This document shows, piece by piece, positions 38,501-49,129 of a DNA stretch of 64,000 bases. How positions within the stretch are numbered: the first letter of the stretch is position 1; every line of letters begins with the position of its first letter. Origin of the DNA: Melanocharis versteri (Eukaryota; Chordata; Aves; Passeriformes; Melanocharitidae); the NCBI GenBank assembly GCA_013397845.1, contig VZTG01001883.1:3607649-3671648 (forward strand). Reading direction: 5' to 3'. The notes below the pieces were generated by a model, which saw nothing but the letters and a program-made list of their open reading frames with translations, did not search any database and was not told the DNA's origin. Made by a program: the position numbers and the translations under genes.

Positions 38501-41500
38501 CAGCTGGCTGAAATGTGGAAGTGGACATTCCTCCCCAGGTGATCAGAAGCAAAAGTTAACCTGATCCCCAAAAAAGTATACTGAAAAAACAGGGATTGAA
38601 GTCTTAAGATAGAGAAGACCTTCTATCCATGCAGCTCTCTACAAGCACAGAAATCTTTACCAAACACCTATCCTGTTCAAGTGAAGAGCATCTAAACATT
38701 CTTTTCACAGCCCATTTTACTGAACAAAAAAAATCCTTGACGTTTTAAAGTGTTAATATTTAAGTTTACCCACTACTTGGTTCTCATGTTTCACTAACTT
38801 TCAGGCAAAGTAATGAATAAAACTAGAATTGCAAATTTACAACAAAACTGAGGGCAACCAACTTTGAATTCAAACATGCCAGCAGAAAATAATTCCTATT
38901 CTGTGTTTCCAGCTTCTCCTTACTATTTCACTGTTAAAGATTATAAATAACTCATATTTGTCTGTGGAACTCCTTAGGTAAAATATACCCATGCAAAATA
39001 TACTCAGCCTTAAGAGTTAAGAATGAACCTTATAGAGGGCTGGTATTATCTGAAAACTCAAATGAAAAATTTGAAAAAAAAATTAAAGAACATATTTTCA
39101 GCAGCTTGCACATACAGTCGCATCTGAAAAAAAATACATCAGTCCACAGTCTAAAATGCTTTTTTCAATCTTAGATATAAAGGAATGATGCACTGTGTGC
39201 TGTGTGTATGCATGCATGCATAAGAAAGATTTTGCAACTTGATTCAAAGATCAGTAAGAATGAATCCTTAAATAATTTCTTGTAATAGCCCTCTAGCAAT
39301 GTGAAGAAGAATAAGGAGCATTTCTATTTTTCATGTAGTCAAATAAGGACAGAAATCAAAGTCTAAGTGTTGATGACAATCAAAGCCTAGATCTGAAACT
39401 AATTAAGACATAAAACTTGTTCAGAAGAAGAAAAGTAGTAATGAAGTTCTGTTCAGCTGTTTGAAACCCTTGAAACACAAAGTCTACAAGAAGAACAATT
39501 CATACTACTAGAAGGTCCTTGCAATTTAAAGCTTTCTAGCTACCTAGACATTCAGAAAAACTGCCTAACCACAGAGACAGCTCAGAAGAACAAAACGAAC
39601 AGTTGCAGAACTTCCATGCTGAAAGTACCAAGGGCACAGAACTGCATGCACCCAAAATGCACTCCACAATAACATATGCAGAACAGCTCCCCCACACTCA
39701 GTATTCATATAACTGAAAGAACAGGGTCTTCTTGAAAAAGAATTTAGAAGCATTAGAATATCCACTTTTTTTTTTTTTCTACTTAAGAAACATAACTAGT
39801 GCCTTAGCGGATGAAGTATCTATAATAACGTCTTAAAAGTAAAAATTTAGCCAGATAACTAAGAGCTTATCTGTGATGTATTTAACAGGAATTACAAAAA
39901 ATGGTGTGCAGCAGCACACTTCAGTATATTGACCTCTTGTGAAATAGCAGACTGCAAACAGAACTATTGTGCTGATGAGAGAAGTGGTGCCAAGCGACAC
40001 TGTAAGAGAATGAATGGTAAAACAGGTGTTTAATAAAAAACCTCTTATCTGTTAACATATAGTAGAAGGAGGGCCGAAACTTTTCAGTAAATATTTGGGT
40101 GATTTTAAGGTCAAATTTTAAACTGAATATTCAGCTGTAGAAGCCAAAAGCTCAGTCTCAATTCAACAGCATTCAAAAAGCTATAAAGTAGAATGTTGCC
40201 CCTAGACTCAACAGTTTGTTCTCCATATTCTTTCTCCCCAAATGAGGAAGCCAAGACAAGCAGACAAGAAAGTCTCAAGGTGCCAGGACATAGATTTGGG
40301 ATTGTTCAGCCTGAAGAAGAGAAGGTTTTGGGGTGACCTAATTGCTTCCTTCCAGTACCTGAAGGGAGCCTTCAAGAAAAGATGGAGAGGGACTTTTTAC
40401 AAAAGCATGTAGTGATAGGACAAGGGGGAATGGATGGGAATGCCGCATCCCTGGAAGTGTTGAAGGCTAGGCTGGATGGGGTTTTGAGCAACGTTGTTTA
40501 GCAGAAGGTGTCTCTACCCACGGCAGGAGGATTGGAACTGGATGATCTTTAAGGTCCCTTCCAAATCAAGCCATTCTATGATTCTTTAGGTCTTATTTGC
40601 TTTTAAGAGGTAATGCCATCGTGTCTTAGCCTCAAAGCAACAAGGAAAGGAATCAAAGCAGGAGCTTGTACTTAAGATTTCACTGCAAGACAATGTAACA
40701 AACAGAAGAGAGTTTTCAAAGGAGGGCAGAGGGGGCTGCAGGAGCATTCAGCAGCGAGAAATATTAGAGCTATCTCAAGGTCGATTATGTGAAATACTGT
40801 GTTCCTCCAGCTTTTTAGAACAAAAGGCACCAAATTTTGCAAAGTTAGAAACACAGAGCCTTTACTGTGGTTTTATAGCAATATTTAAGGGTACTATAAT
40901 CACCGAACTTAGCTACAGAATTTTAAGCAACTACAGATCTTGGACTTATAGCTACATCCAAGCTGGTATAAAGATGATACAAGTTTGTATGACAGTAGCA
41001 TCAACTGAAACTTCCATTAAAATTTAGAAGTCCTAACATTTAGCATACACTGAGATGCCTAAAGTTCAAAATAGCAGTTTCAGACATACAAAATAAACAA
41101 CCTGAACATGTTATCTTTCCATGCATACAACTACAAGAAACAGAGTTCAGTAAGTGATACAGTTGCAGAACTAAGGTCCCTCTCCTATGCAAATTCAGAA
41201 AAGCTAATCATTTGTGTACAGTAAGACAAGCATTTCACTTCACAGAAATAAGAAAATACGTACCTTAATATATTTGCTACTAAATGCCCTTTCATTCCAT
41301 ATCTACAAAGAGAAAGTAAAATCAATTTAGAAAAATCAGGATATGTCAATGCAGAATTAAAGATTTTATTTTTATATATGTAAGATTACAGAATCCATTA
41401 ATCAACTCCAGGGTTTCTGTGTGCTAGAGGAAAGTGCTGGTTGGTTTTGTTATCAGCTTTTCTGGGGAAAATTCTGTATGAAAGTTCATAGCAGCCGCTT

Positions 41501-44500
41501 GTTTGTCTTTCTCTGAGGTCCCCTGATTGCCGTCTCACTGACAAGAATGCTAGAGCTGCTTGAGCTCTACAATGGCAGCAGTGTTACATTACCAGTGGCT
41601 CTACAGTTTGCTAGGAATCATTGTGAAACACGTTGTGGCTTCAAGGTGTGGCCTAATGAATGGGCTCCTGTTGCAATACAGGGACATAGGAGAGCAAGAA
41701 TAACTCACATATTGAACAAATCAATGAAGCTTACCATTCTTTCTAATTTACACAGGACTACATCCAAGCTTGAACACAAAAGAGATTCAGCATATTTTAA
41801 GTAAACAGACACAAAATAAGCTAATTTCTAGATTTTTCCATGTTTTATGGAAAGAAGCTGTTTAAGCTAAACACAGCTCAAAATTCAAAAGCAGGAATGT
41901 TGGTCTTCCTTTCTACCAAGCCCCCTGGCCTGCAAAACACACAGGCAGACACCTTGTTTCTTTCTTTCTTCCTAACCACAACATGAACACTGTGACTCAC
42001 GTTCACCAGTGAAGGTTTAGATTACCGAAATACGTACAAGCAGACAGTTTTCTGCAGATCGGGTAAGTCCAATTGATTTTGATATTTCTACATCTTTCCA
42101 TAGATGCTAACATGTGACTTCAGAAATGAGCCAATCAAAACATTACTTACTGAAAGGCTCACCCCATCATAAAGCAAACAGTGATACAGAACATGTGCTT
42201 ATAGCAAAAAGAATGGTAAAGGCTAACCATGTACAATCGTAATAGCATTAAAATTGCTTTGACAGTTTCTGAGCCTTCACAGACCTCTCACTGATTTCCT
42301 GCATTTCAGAGTATACCCACAAAGAAATCAGACAATATGCAATAACACCACATTGCCCGGAGAAGCAGAAGTTCCCTTTTTTCAGACGGAGAGAATTTAA
42401 AAGCCCAATCACTGTGAAGTAACAACACAGAAGTCAACATTACTCAAAGACATGAAGTGCAGAACTTACTTTCTAATCCAAGAGCATAGAGCAGAGAAAA
42501 ATATAACAGCAATTGTTCTCCCTGTCCCCACAACCGAATTGTGAAGTATCACTATGCCATCCACAGTGCAAGACTGACCCAATTGAACTAAGTCAGCAAC
42601 ATCAAGGGGGATGCATTCTCGAGGAGGTATATGCAAGATACACCTCAGCAATAAGGTCAGACTTCTTTTGAGGGATGGGAACCACAGTTTTAAAAGCTTT
42701 GTTCTGGACTGCTGAAGTGATTTTCAGCTTTTCTGCAGTTAAACTTCTCATATCAAAACACTTGAGAGTCCAAAATAAGTGTCCAGTAAGTACAGGATCG
42801 ATTTTAGAGGAATTCTAGACACACTTCCTTGGTCAAGTAATGAACTTGAAGAGTTTTTTCAGATTAATTCTCTCTCTCATCTCCAAATTATGACAATTTT
42901 TCTCAGACATTCATTCACTACTTCCAGATATTGCCCTATAGCGCAATACAGTAGTAGTACTGTAAAGCATGCACTTCTATCTACTATAAATAATGCAGGT
43001 AAAAATATAAAAAGTTGTAGAGCATTGCTCCTCTGTAAAATAATAACCATATTTTATGCTAAGTCATGTTAGCTGACTTTCACAAACTGTGTTAACTGAT
43101 GCTTTTTGTTATCTGGTGTAACTGCTGAAATGCAAGCAGAACAAACAAGGCAGAAAAGGAAAATATTTTAGAACTCGCAAATTCTTTGGTAACTTTGTTT
43201 TATAATTGGGAAGGTAGGAACCATTTGACACTGGCTCCGCTTTAAAAGCCATCATTTTAGGAAGACTGTAAACTAAAACAACAACTGCCTTTCCCCTGTC
43301 ATCAGTACAAGCCAAAACTGAAATTATGAAAAAAAATAAATTTCTCTTTCCATCCTCCTCCTCCAGTCATCAACAAAGAGAGGCAAGACCAAGATCCTGT
43401 GAGTGAAGATAGATAAAATATACGTAAAATATACAGGAGATTTTGCTTTACTGACCCCAACATAATCAATGTCCAAATCGTGATACTGTTTTGCTCCTAA
43501 TATCCAAGAAACAATGTAGTAAGCAGTGATATCTGGATAGTCATATGGCCAATTTTCACCCCTCCCTATCCATCCTGGAAACGCCCAAGGTAATCCTGGA
43601 AAGAGAGAAGAAAAAAAAATGAATATGGTAAGTGGTTGGTCTACATTACTCAATAAGCTTCAAGAGCAAGCTGTAATTTGCTCTACCTAAAATAGAGCAG
43701 ATATACATTTCAAACTTTGCTTGGTTCTAGTGAAGACAATGAAACGTAACTTATCTAACTGCAGAGTATGCTCTAATACAAATGATGATCAAGTAATTAA
43801 TAGCTGCTTTTTTGTTTTATGAGCTAGGAAGCATTCATTACTAGAGAACAACTGACTACATATAATCGGTCAATTTTATGGTATTAGCTCTAACAGGTTT
43901 AAAAATCCAAAGATTTTAGGATAAAAATTTACAAAGCTAAAGACAAAGGGTCAATATAGAACATGAAAAATTGTTTATCTCCTGTCATGAATTTCGGAAG
44001 ACATGATGATCTGATCATAATAGAGGAAAGAAGATTAGGATCACAAAAAAGCATTTCCAAGTCTCAGCTGTTCACTCAATCTCGTAGTAAATGAGAAAAA
44101 TTAATCTAACCAGATGCTGCTAAGTTTCCAGCCAACTTGTATAAGATACCATAGGCTAATTTAAAAGTAAACCCTCCTTCCTTTGTTGAGAGCTTGATCT
44201 GAGGGAAGAGGGATATTATTAATAATTACAATTAGTCATAAATAGTAGGCTTAACAGAACCTGACTGGCAAATCCTGTAGCAAGCCTTGCTTTGCAGCTG
44301 AATATGGTAAAGCCCCCTGGAAGATGGGGGAATTAGACACCTTTTAACCAACAGATTTCTTACCTTGTTTCATGTGAAACACATTTTGTATTTCCAAAAT
44401 ACAAAAATACAACCTAGGGTTCCACATTTGTTTTGTCACAGAACGCACACAACTCACAATCAAAACAGGAAGACAGGCAACTCCTCTTACAACTCAACTA

Positions 44501-47500
44501 CACATGTAGGACAAATCAGAAGACCAGAACCACTACAGTGGAGATGGGGTGCATGACTGGTTTGTAATAAGAACATATAATCAAATGTAGTATGTGTAAG
44601 ATTTACACATTTACACTTGCAGTAACTTTACTTTATCCCTCCCAATTTTTTTATTCAATTATGCAGAAATTCATCTCTCATGATAAATCAATCGTGTTCA
44701 TTGTTGTGATACACTAAAAGCATTACAGTTACTTAATACAAGCAAATTATTAGAGATTTGTTATCCTATGCTTCTTTTAACAGTAGCACAACTTCAGGAC
44801 GTTGTGCTACTGTAACAAGGTAAAACATGGTAAGCATCAAGACAAGCTTAACAAATATTAGAGACTCTACTTTGTCTACTGCAACATCAAAACATCTCCC
44901 CATTAAATGTTAATTAAGGATCAAATAAGTAATTTAGTCGGGGGAATAAAAAGCCATTTAAATCCAAAAGCTTAAACCAATTTACCAATCAGTTTAATGT
45001 TGGGGTTCCTCTTTTTAGCTTCTTTCATCAGCCACCATTCATAGCCCCGGAAGTAGTTCTCATCATTTTCATAGTGCATATGGGAGGGTTCAGTACCATC
45101 TAGGAAGGAAAGAGGCAGGTAGCCCACAATTATCTTCTGTGTCATAAGCTGTTACACATCATAAAGTTTGCCGCATTGCTCATTGCCATAGTATGCAAGC
45201 ACATACCTCCAACATGGTTCACAAGTTCTTTGGTATGTATTTCAATGCAAAAGGAATAGTGGGAAGTAAATGCAAGATTTGCTACCCTTCGTTCTTGGCA
45301 TATTAACTTAGTATAATTAATATTATTTTTAATTTGAATTTATTTTTAATATTTTTAATTTGAAGGGTTTTTGCCTGCTTTTAACATCAGATGTGGTTAA
45401 TTATTAGGCATTTTCTATCTCTAGCTATGATAACACAATCTATATTTGCTATTGTCTCATATCTTGATATTAACAACCACTAGGAAAGTTACAGCATTAA
45501 GATTAAGAGGAAAAAAAATCATTATACAAGCAAGTTATCTCTAAACCAAAAACCAAACAAAAGAAGGTTATAGTTTGTTTCTTCTGTGCAAGGCAAGTCC
45601 AGGGAGAGAAAAGAAAGGAATTACCATGATTTTTTTTCAATTACAGGAAGGAAGCTAGGGGTTTTATATTTACAGTAAAGTATCTAGTTTATAACTTTCA
45701 CAGTGTTGTGTGACTGCAGGAAAAGTTTTCGGAATTGAATGCTATGTGAATTTCCTCATGCAAAGGTAAACAAACTAGAAAGGCGCAAAAGAATCAGTGT
45801 TGCATGGGAAGTCATTACACACAAAAGTCAAGTAACAACTTGTGTATATGACTGCAACAATTATGGAACTGATGTTAAATTGTTTGCAGAGACCTCTTCT
45901 AATGAGACTTTGTTTTAAATGAAGCCTGCTGAAACAGCACATTTCATCACAGAAAACAGGATTGATTTTTTTACCTAATAACACTTGGCTATATATAAGT
46001 TTAAGTTGTCAGCGACATAGAACAATTAGATTCCAAATTTAGGCTTTGTATCACACTATAAACAAACTCCTGATCACACCTCTGAGGCCAGAAGAAGAGC
46101 TCCTCCAGTCTAGCACATTGAGATACATGCATCTTATTGTTCTTATTTTAAAAACTGGAAAGCCATCACACAAGTATGCGACATTCCTCTTAGCCAGCAG
46201 TAAGAGTGTCTGAAGAGAAGGTCTGTGCATGCCTGAAGACAACTCCATTCCCCCACCCAGCAACTCCTTACCAAACTCTTAAACCCAGTATAATACTTTT
46301 CAGCATGGTAATTTTTGTTTAGTAAACCCAAGAATGAAAAACAGTATCTAACTATACAAAACACAGACATTATGGACAAAAAATTTATATATATAAATAT
46401 ATATATATACATGCAAGTATATATACACAAACATACACACAGAAATATATATACATATATAACACCACAAAACCAGATTCTATGCTTTCTATCTATTACT
46501 GTGTCTGGTTTTAAGTCTATTCCTGATGTGGCCAGATTTACTTTGAGAAAAATAAAAGAAAAAAAAAAGAAAAGGTAAAAAGATACAAGCTGTAGTCTCT
46601 GCTTCTCAGCTTTTGCTCACAACCAGTTTCTAAATAGTTTCTCCTGTATGTAAATGTAGTAGGTAGGCTAGACAAATTACATCAAGACATTTTAATTTGC
46701 AACTCTTCCCAGGAGGAAAAAAAATACTGCCTACTGTCAGCCAATGCCACTCCAGTGAAACATTGCAGCTCATTAACCCAAAGAAATGTAACTGCTTCTG
46801 ATCAGATGTCTCTGCATTGCATGCTTTTAAGATATAAACTACCTAGTATTGCAAAACTGGTTTTTGATAAATACTCTGCAACTCAGAAACCTACTATGGG
46901 GCGAAAAAAAGAACTAATTTGCTCTAGAATGCAACCTGTTAACCATATGATAGTGAGAACTGCTCCCACAATGTTGGTGTAAATCCCTCTTATACAAATC
47001 AGCAGGCATTACGGTCTATTGCAACTCCACACCTCAGCTCCATGTGTAGCATATGTTACTTACAGCCATCACTGAAACAAGAAGTTAAATGCTGCTCGTG
47101 CAAAATCCATACCTGTTGACTGTGCATCACCTCCAATCTCTACCTTGAGAATTTGTAAAGAAGCACCAAAATTTGGCTGGGGGAAAAAAGAGACAGAAAA
47201 ACAGACAGAATCCTGCTGTTAACAAGAAGAATTAGATAAATAAGTGTACAATTTTGAGCATGCTGTAAATGCAATATTTTTACTTATTTAAACACCCATT
47301 ATGGATGTAATGAGAGATTATATAAATTTCTGCTTTTCAAAAGAAAATCCAGCAGGGGAAATAGTACACTGATCTTTAAACAGTTTCATTGACTTTTCTC
47401 TACAACTGTGCAGATTTTAAATAGGTTATGCTCAAGAAAATACTAAAGCACTATTAAAGCAGAACACAGAATATATGAGGAACACAGCAGTATTTTAATG

Positions 47501-49129
47501 TTATTAGAAGTCAAATTTGTTTTCTTTTAAAATTACATTATTGATGTCAGTATTTTTATTCTTTTTTTGTAAAGTGTTACACTGTTTATGTGAAAGAGCA
47601 TACCTACAGGTCAGAAATAATCTGGAAGCTACAGGCAGATAGGCAAGAGAAGAAAAAGCTCACAACACTGGAAAACAATTGGCTAGTTCACTATCCCCCT
47701 TCCCTGGCATCTGACTGGTGGAGCCAAACATAAAATTCAAGCTCATACAGGTGATTCTACTCCTAGTATGTTCTTCCAGCTATTAGTAGTTTCAGAGTTG
47801 CTCAAGCCAGAAGTTACAATTAATCATTATTTTAATAACCACTAATAAGCTGGCCTCCTCCATGGAATGACCCAAGTATAATTTTGGTATCTAAAAAAAT
47901 GTTTTAAGACATAAGAATACAATTTGGTTTTAAAAAAAATGCTGCATAGATGACATGTCTTTTGGCTTACAAGTTTTGGATTTTTGTTTGCTTTTAAGAG
48001 CAAAGTAAGTATTTCCAATTTACCATTTGTCTTTTCAACATTTTTTATTTTAAACTTCTAACACATTTGTTCTCCCACTCCCATCATGAAAGTTGACCGA
48101 TACTAAAAGATAAGGAGAATGAGGCAAGGTACACCCCTCTCAGACATGACAGTTTAAGAGGTTTTAGCAAAAGAGCACATCAAAAATTCTTTGAAAATCA
48201 TGATCTCTCAGCTAGATTTTCTTTTACCATATGCCTAATCAGAACACTCATATTAGTAACACACAGCTTCAGTGTCAAAAAAACCATCAGGTTTGATTCC
48301 CCAGGCACACATTATGCCTTACTCTACCCTTGAAAATTAATTCTTTAAACTGCATAAATTATTCCCCTCCAGCCATCTGGATTGCATTACTCGAAAGTGA
48401 CATGACATCCTCTTCCAGCAGAGCAATTTACAGTGCCAAAAGCAAAACAAGCTGTTAATGTCCAGTGCAATAATCTTACCATATATTAAGTTGGGTAACT
48501 CCACAGGTTACACTTGCTGACTAACACAGCTTACAAACCAATTACATTCCTGCACCTTCTAGAGTCACTGCAGCTGTACTTGAGACTAGCTTGGAATAGA
48601 TATGCTGTTACAAATCTGCAGTCTGCACAGTCATTTTTATGCTATGTTAATCTATCTGTATTCCAAAAAAATCAAAACTGTCTCTAAGAACCGCTTGCTT
48701 CAATCACTATGCACAGCTAAACTCCCCATTTTAGCCACGGAAACGACTTCTCATTTAGCCCACATGGATGATCAAATTAAACACACTTTTGAAAAAATAT
48801 TTTCAAATCATATTGTGAAAACACTAAAGGAATTTTCATAACAATATGAAGAAACAGTCTCCTGAACAAAATCCTGATTGTCAAAAACAACAGCTAAAAT
48901 TTAAGGTTCTGATAACAGTCAACATTAAAATAGACACTTTACAAGATGGGATTTTGTCTAATTTCAAGCAGCATTGAATATACTACAGGAGTTCCAACAT
49001 TACACAGTTAGAAATTCTGCATTAAATTAAATGTTATTGTAGCCATGAAACCAACTTTACCTTGAACAGGTAATCTAAAATCTGGGAGCGATAAGGTTCT
49101 TGGTAGTTCACCAGGAGTCTAGATGTGGC
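20362..49129 (-). CDS. GALC: Galactosylceramidase (GALC), exons 2-17; exon 1 missing in assembly gap
   Basis: Lysosomal glycoside hydrolase family 59 enzyme that removes galactose from galactosylceramide and galactosylsphingosine (psychosine). Sixteen exon positions read in one continuous frame on the minus strand, with two alternative copies of exon 7. Without exon 1 they encode 618 residues with exon 7b or 617 with 7a, close to the roughly 620 expected from human. Domain order is TIM barrel with parts of the beta-sandwich (exons 2-12), then the C-terminal lectin-like domain (exons 13-17). The acid/base Glu is in the WNER motif of exon 6 (codon 41291-41293). The nucleophile Glu is in the WSSED motif of exon 8 (codon 33583-33585). 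Most exon lengths equal the human lengths I recall; 7a, 12 and 13 differ by whole codons. No frameshift or internal stop was found, so the gene looks functional. The start codon and signal peptide are not visible. Gene identity is very secure; exact edges rest on GT-AG and phase. Confidence 0.97.
22276..22352 (-). CDS. GALC: GALC exon 16
   Basis: 77 nt, phase 1 to 0, encoding GKEILMKGLAGVRDN then AWHTLTLNIQ. The acceptor is TTTTGCAG and the donor GTAAGG. Its first half is diverged from mammals, while the WxTLTLxI end is conserved. Confidence 0.93.
23986..24149 (-). CDS. GALC: GALC exon 15
   Basis: 164 nt, phase 2 to 1. It encodes VNMTVTCDVYIEKP, then GGVFIAGRVDNGGIYVRRSK and GIFFWVFADGTYRVTSDL. 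NMT is a sequon matching the human NLT site. The acceptor is CTTACAG and the donor GTAAGC. This is the core of the lectin-like domain. Confidence 0.96.
26893..27073 (-). CDS. GALC: GALC exon 14
   Basis: 181 nt, phase 1 to 2. It encodes PPFSEAPNFADQTGVFEYF, then FTLRQVVVQRPITWVSDA and ISVIGNFKW. It contains an NAS sequon. The acceptor is GAACAG and the donor GTATGT. Same length as the human exon. Confidence 0.95.
27560..27704 (-). CDS. GALC: GALC exon 13
   Basis: 145 nt, phase 0 to 1. It encodes VWKGSFSLDLKVDEVYTLTT, a proline-rich turn (PEPPPPQPFPSNY) and KDDFNI. The acceptor is ATTCCAG and the donor GTAAGC. It is six nucleotides (two codons) shorter than human as I recall it. It starts the lectin-like C-terminal part. 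Confidence 0.95.
28048..28137 (-). CDS. GALC: GALC exon 12
   Basis: 90 nt, phase 0 to 0, encoding YMVETLQVWHSRLDFESGKS then LFQQLHPVK. It aligns with the LQVWYTKL segment of mammals and is probably one codon longer than human. The acceptor is CATTGTAG and the donor GTAAGT. This is one of the less conserved parts of the protein. Confidence 0.92.
29437..29526 (-). CDS. GALC: GALC exon 11
   Basis: 90 nt, phase 0 to 0, encoding SHNHSKCIRPPLPNFNV then ATFYLRGSF. The acceptor is TTCTTCAG and the donor GTAAGT. Length is the same as the human exon. Confidence 0.95.
29981..30108 (-). CDS. GALC: GALC exon 10
   Basis: 128 nt, phase 1 to 0. It encodes HTTQFTQPGWSYLQ, then GHLEGGGSFVALTDGLGNLS and IIIETM. 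GNLS is an N-glycosylation sequon that corresponds to the GNLT site of human. The acceptor is GTCTCAG and the donor GTATGT. Confidence 0.96.
31301..31425 (-). CDS. GALC: GALC exon 9
   Basis: 125 nt, phase 2 to 1. It encodes TIAWNLVASYYEELPFGRCG and LMTAQEPWSGHYKVESPIW. The acceptor is CTTCCAG and the donor GTGAAA. The segment is highly conserved with mammals. Confidence 0.96.
33497..33652 (-). CDS. GALC: GALC exon 8 (nucleophile Glu)
   Basis: 156 nt, phase 2 to 2. It encodes AHYPGTKTVQ, then GKKLWSSEDYSTF and GAGCWARILNQNYVNGNMTS. The Glu of SSED (codon 33583-33585) is the catalytic nucleophile of the family. NMT adds an N-glycosylation sequon where I recall human GALC having YMT. The acceptor is TTGTGTAG and the donor GTGAGT. 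Confidence 0.96.
35875..36005 (-). CDS. GALC: GALC alternative exon 7b (mammal-like)
   Basis: 131 nt, phase 0 to 2, the same length as human exon 7. It begins LLRYTLDKHGL, contains RIIASDRLWEPIS, and ends VVDVIG. It is closer than 7a to mammalian GALC, which has IIASD followed by LWES at the same place. The acceptor has a long pyrimidine tract (CTCTCC, a T run, then CCCAAG). The donor GG|GTAGGG is weaker than that of 7a. It lies 1,973 nt downstream of 7a in the transcript and joins exon 8 in frame (ATT GG + G GCT CAC, I-G-A-H). Confidence 0.88.
37979..38106 (-). CDS. GALC: GALC alternative exon 7a
   Basis: 128 nt, phase 0 to 2, open throughout. It begins VLRHYLDRLGL, contains the core IIAADGDW followed by NVSKDM, and ends LNDAIEVVG. 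It aligns over its whole length with exon 7b and the single mammalian exon 7, one codon shorter. The N-V-S sequon after the core Trp is absent from 7b. The donor GG|GTAAGT is near consensus; the acceptor TGTTACTAAG has a weak pyrimidine tract. Compatible phases on both sides and retained protein-level similarity argue that this is a working exon and not a relic. From memory, non-mammalian GALC proteins resemble this AADGDW form; I could not check that. Confidence 0.85.
40275..40586 (+). mobile_element. CR1 LINE 3' fragment with internal deletion
   Basis: Starts near the TTGTTCAGCCTGAAGAAGAG phrase, continues through CTTCCAGTACCTGAAGGGAG and GCTGGATGGGG, and ends with the AGGTCCCTTCCAA and CATTCTATGATTCT tail. 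These are diagnostic phrases of the CR1 3' region. Between GGGGGAATGG and CATCCCTGGAAG roughly 120 bases of the usual element are missing. It lies in the GALC intron between exons 6 and 7a, antisense to the gene. Confidence 0.9.
41264..41302 (-). CDS. GALC: GALC exon 6 (acid/base catalytic Glu)
   Basis: A 39-nt micro-exon of 13 codons, IWNERAFSSKYIK, phase 0 to 0. The Glu of WNER (codon 41291-41293) is the general acid/base residue in GH59. The acceptor is TTTGTAG and the donor GTACGT. It ends on a codon boundary, so either copy of exon 7 can follow in frame. Confidence 0.95.
43456..43595 (-). CDS. GALC: GALC exon 5
   Basis: 140 nt, phase 1 to 0. It encodes LPWAFPGWIGRGENWPY and ends at DIDYVG, just before the catalytic WNER exon. 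The acceptor is TTTCCAG and the donor GTCAGT. The aromatic-rich PWxFPGW loop is a family hallmark near the active site. Confidence 0.95.
44986..45099 (-). CDS. GALC: GALC exon 4
   Basis: 114 nt, phase 1 to 1. It encodes the conserved GTEPSHMHY segment and the RGYEWWLMKEAKKRNPN helix. The acceptor is CTTCCTAG and the donor GTAAAT. Length equals human exon 4 as I recall it. Confidence 0.95.
46385..46461. repeat. (TA)n / (TATATACA)n microsatellite in GALC intron 3
   Basis: Alternating TATATA, ACACA and ATACAT blocks over about 75 bases. It is likely length-variable between individuals and prone to cruciform structure. Confidence 0.85.
47113..47176 (-). CDS. GALC: GALC exon 3
   Basis: 64 nt, phase 0 to 1, encoding PNFGASLQILKVEIGGD followed by AQST. 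The acceptor is CCCCCAG and the donor GTATGG. The EIGGD stretch is part of the conserved TIM-barrel core of GH59 enzymes. Confidence 0.95.
49061..49129 (-). CDS. GALC: GALC exon 2
   Basis: 69 nt, 23 whole codons, beginning ATSRLLVNY and ending DYLFK. The acceptor is TTTTAG and the donor GTAAAG. It is the first visible coding exon. It starts in phase 0, so exon 1 must end on a complete codon. The segment belongs to the start of the mature catalytic domain. Confidence 0.95.

Larger units (their letters stand above)
33653..41263 (-). other. GALC: GALC intron region 6-8 hosting alternative exons 7a and 7b
   Basis: 7.6 kb between exons 6 and 8. Intervals are 41263-38107 (exon 6 to 7a), 37978-36006 (7a to 7b) and 35874-33653 (7b to 8). 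A reading for a third exon-7-like copy (an IIA-x-D core next to a VVxVxG end) found none. One CR1 fragment lies at 40275-40586. Confidence 0.8.

Noticed and set aside
39205..39222. TGCATGCATGCA palindrome as a regulatory site
   Set aside because: It is a short tandem ATGC run within a TG-rich simple repeat, more likely a microsatellite.
42466..42651. Minus-strand frame in GALC intron 5 with an H-x-S-x-x-G-x-G-R-T stretch, faintly like a tyrosine phosphatase loop
   Set aside because: The catalytic Cys is missing, spacing has an extra residue, no other phosphatase motif is near, and no linked exons were seen. Probably chance.
43324..43653. 109-codon minus-strand open frame as a separate gene
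   Set aside because: It is GALC exon 5 plus intronic read-through on both sides.
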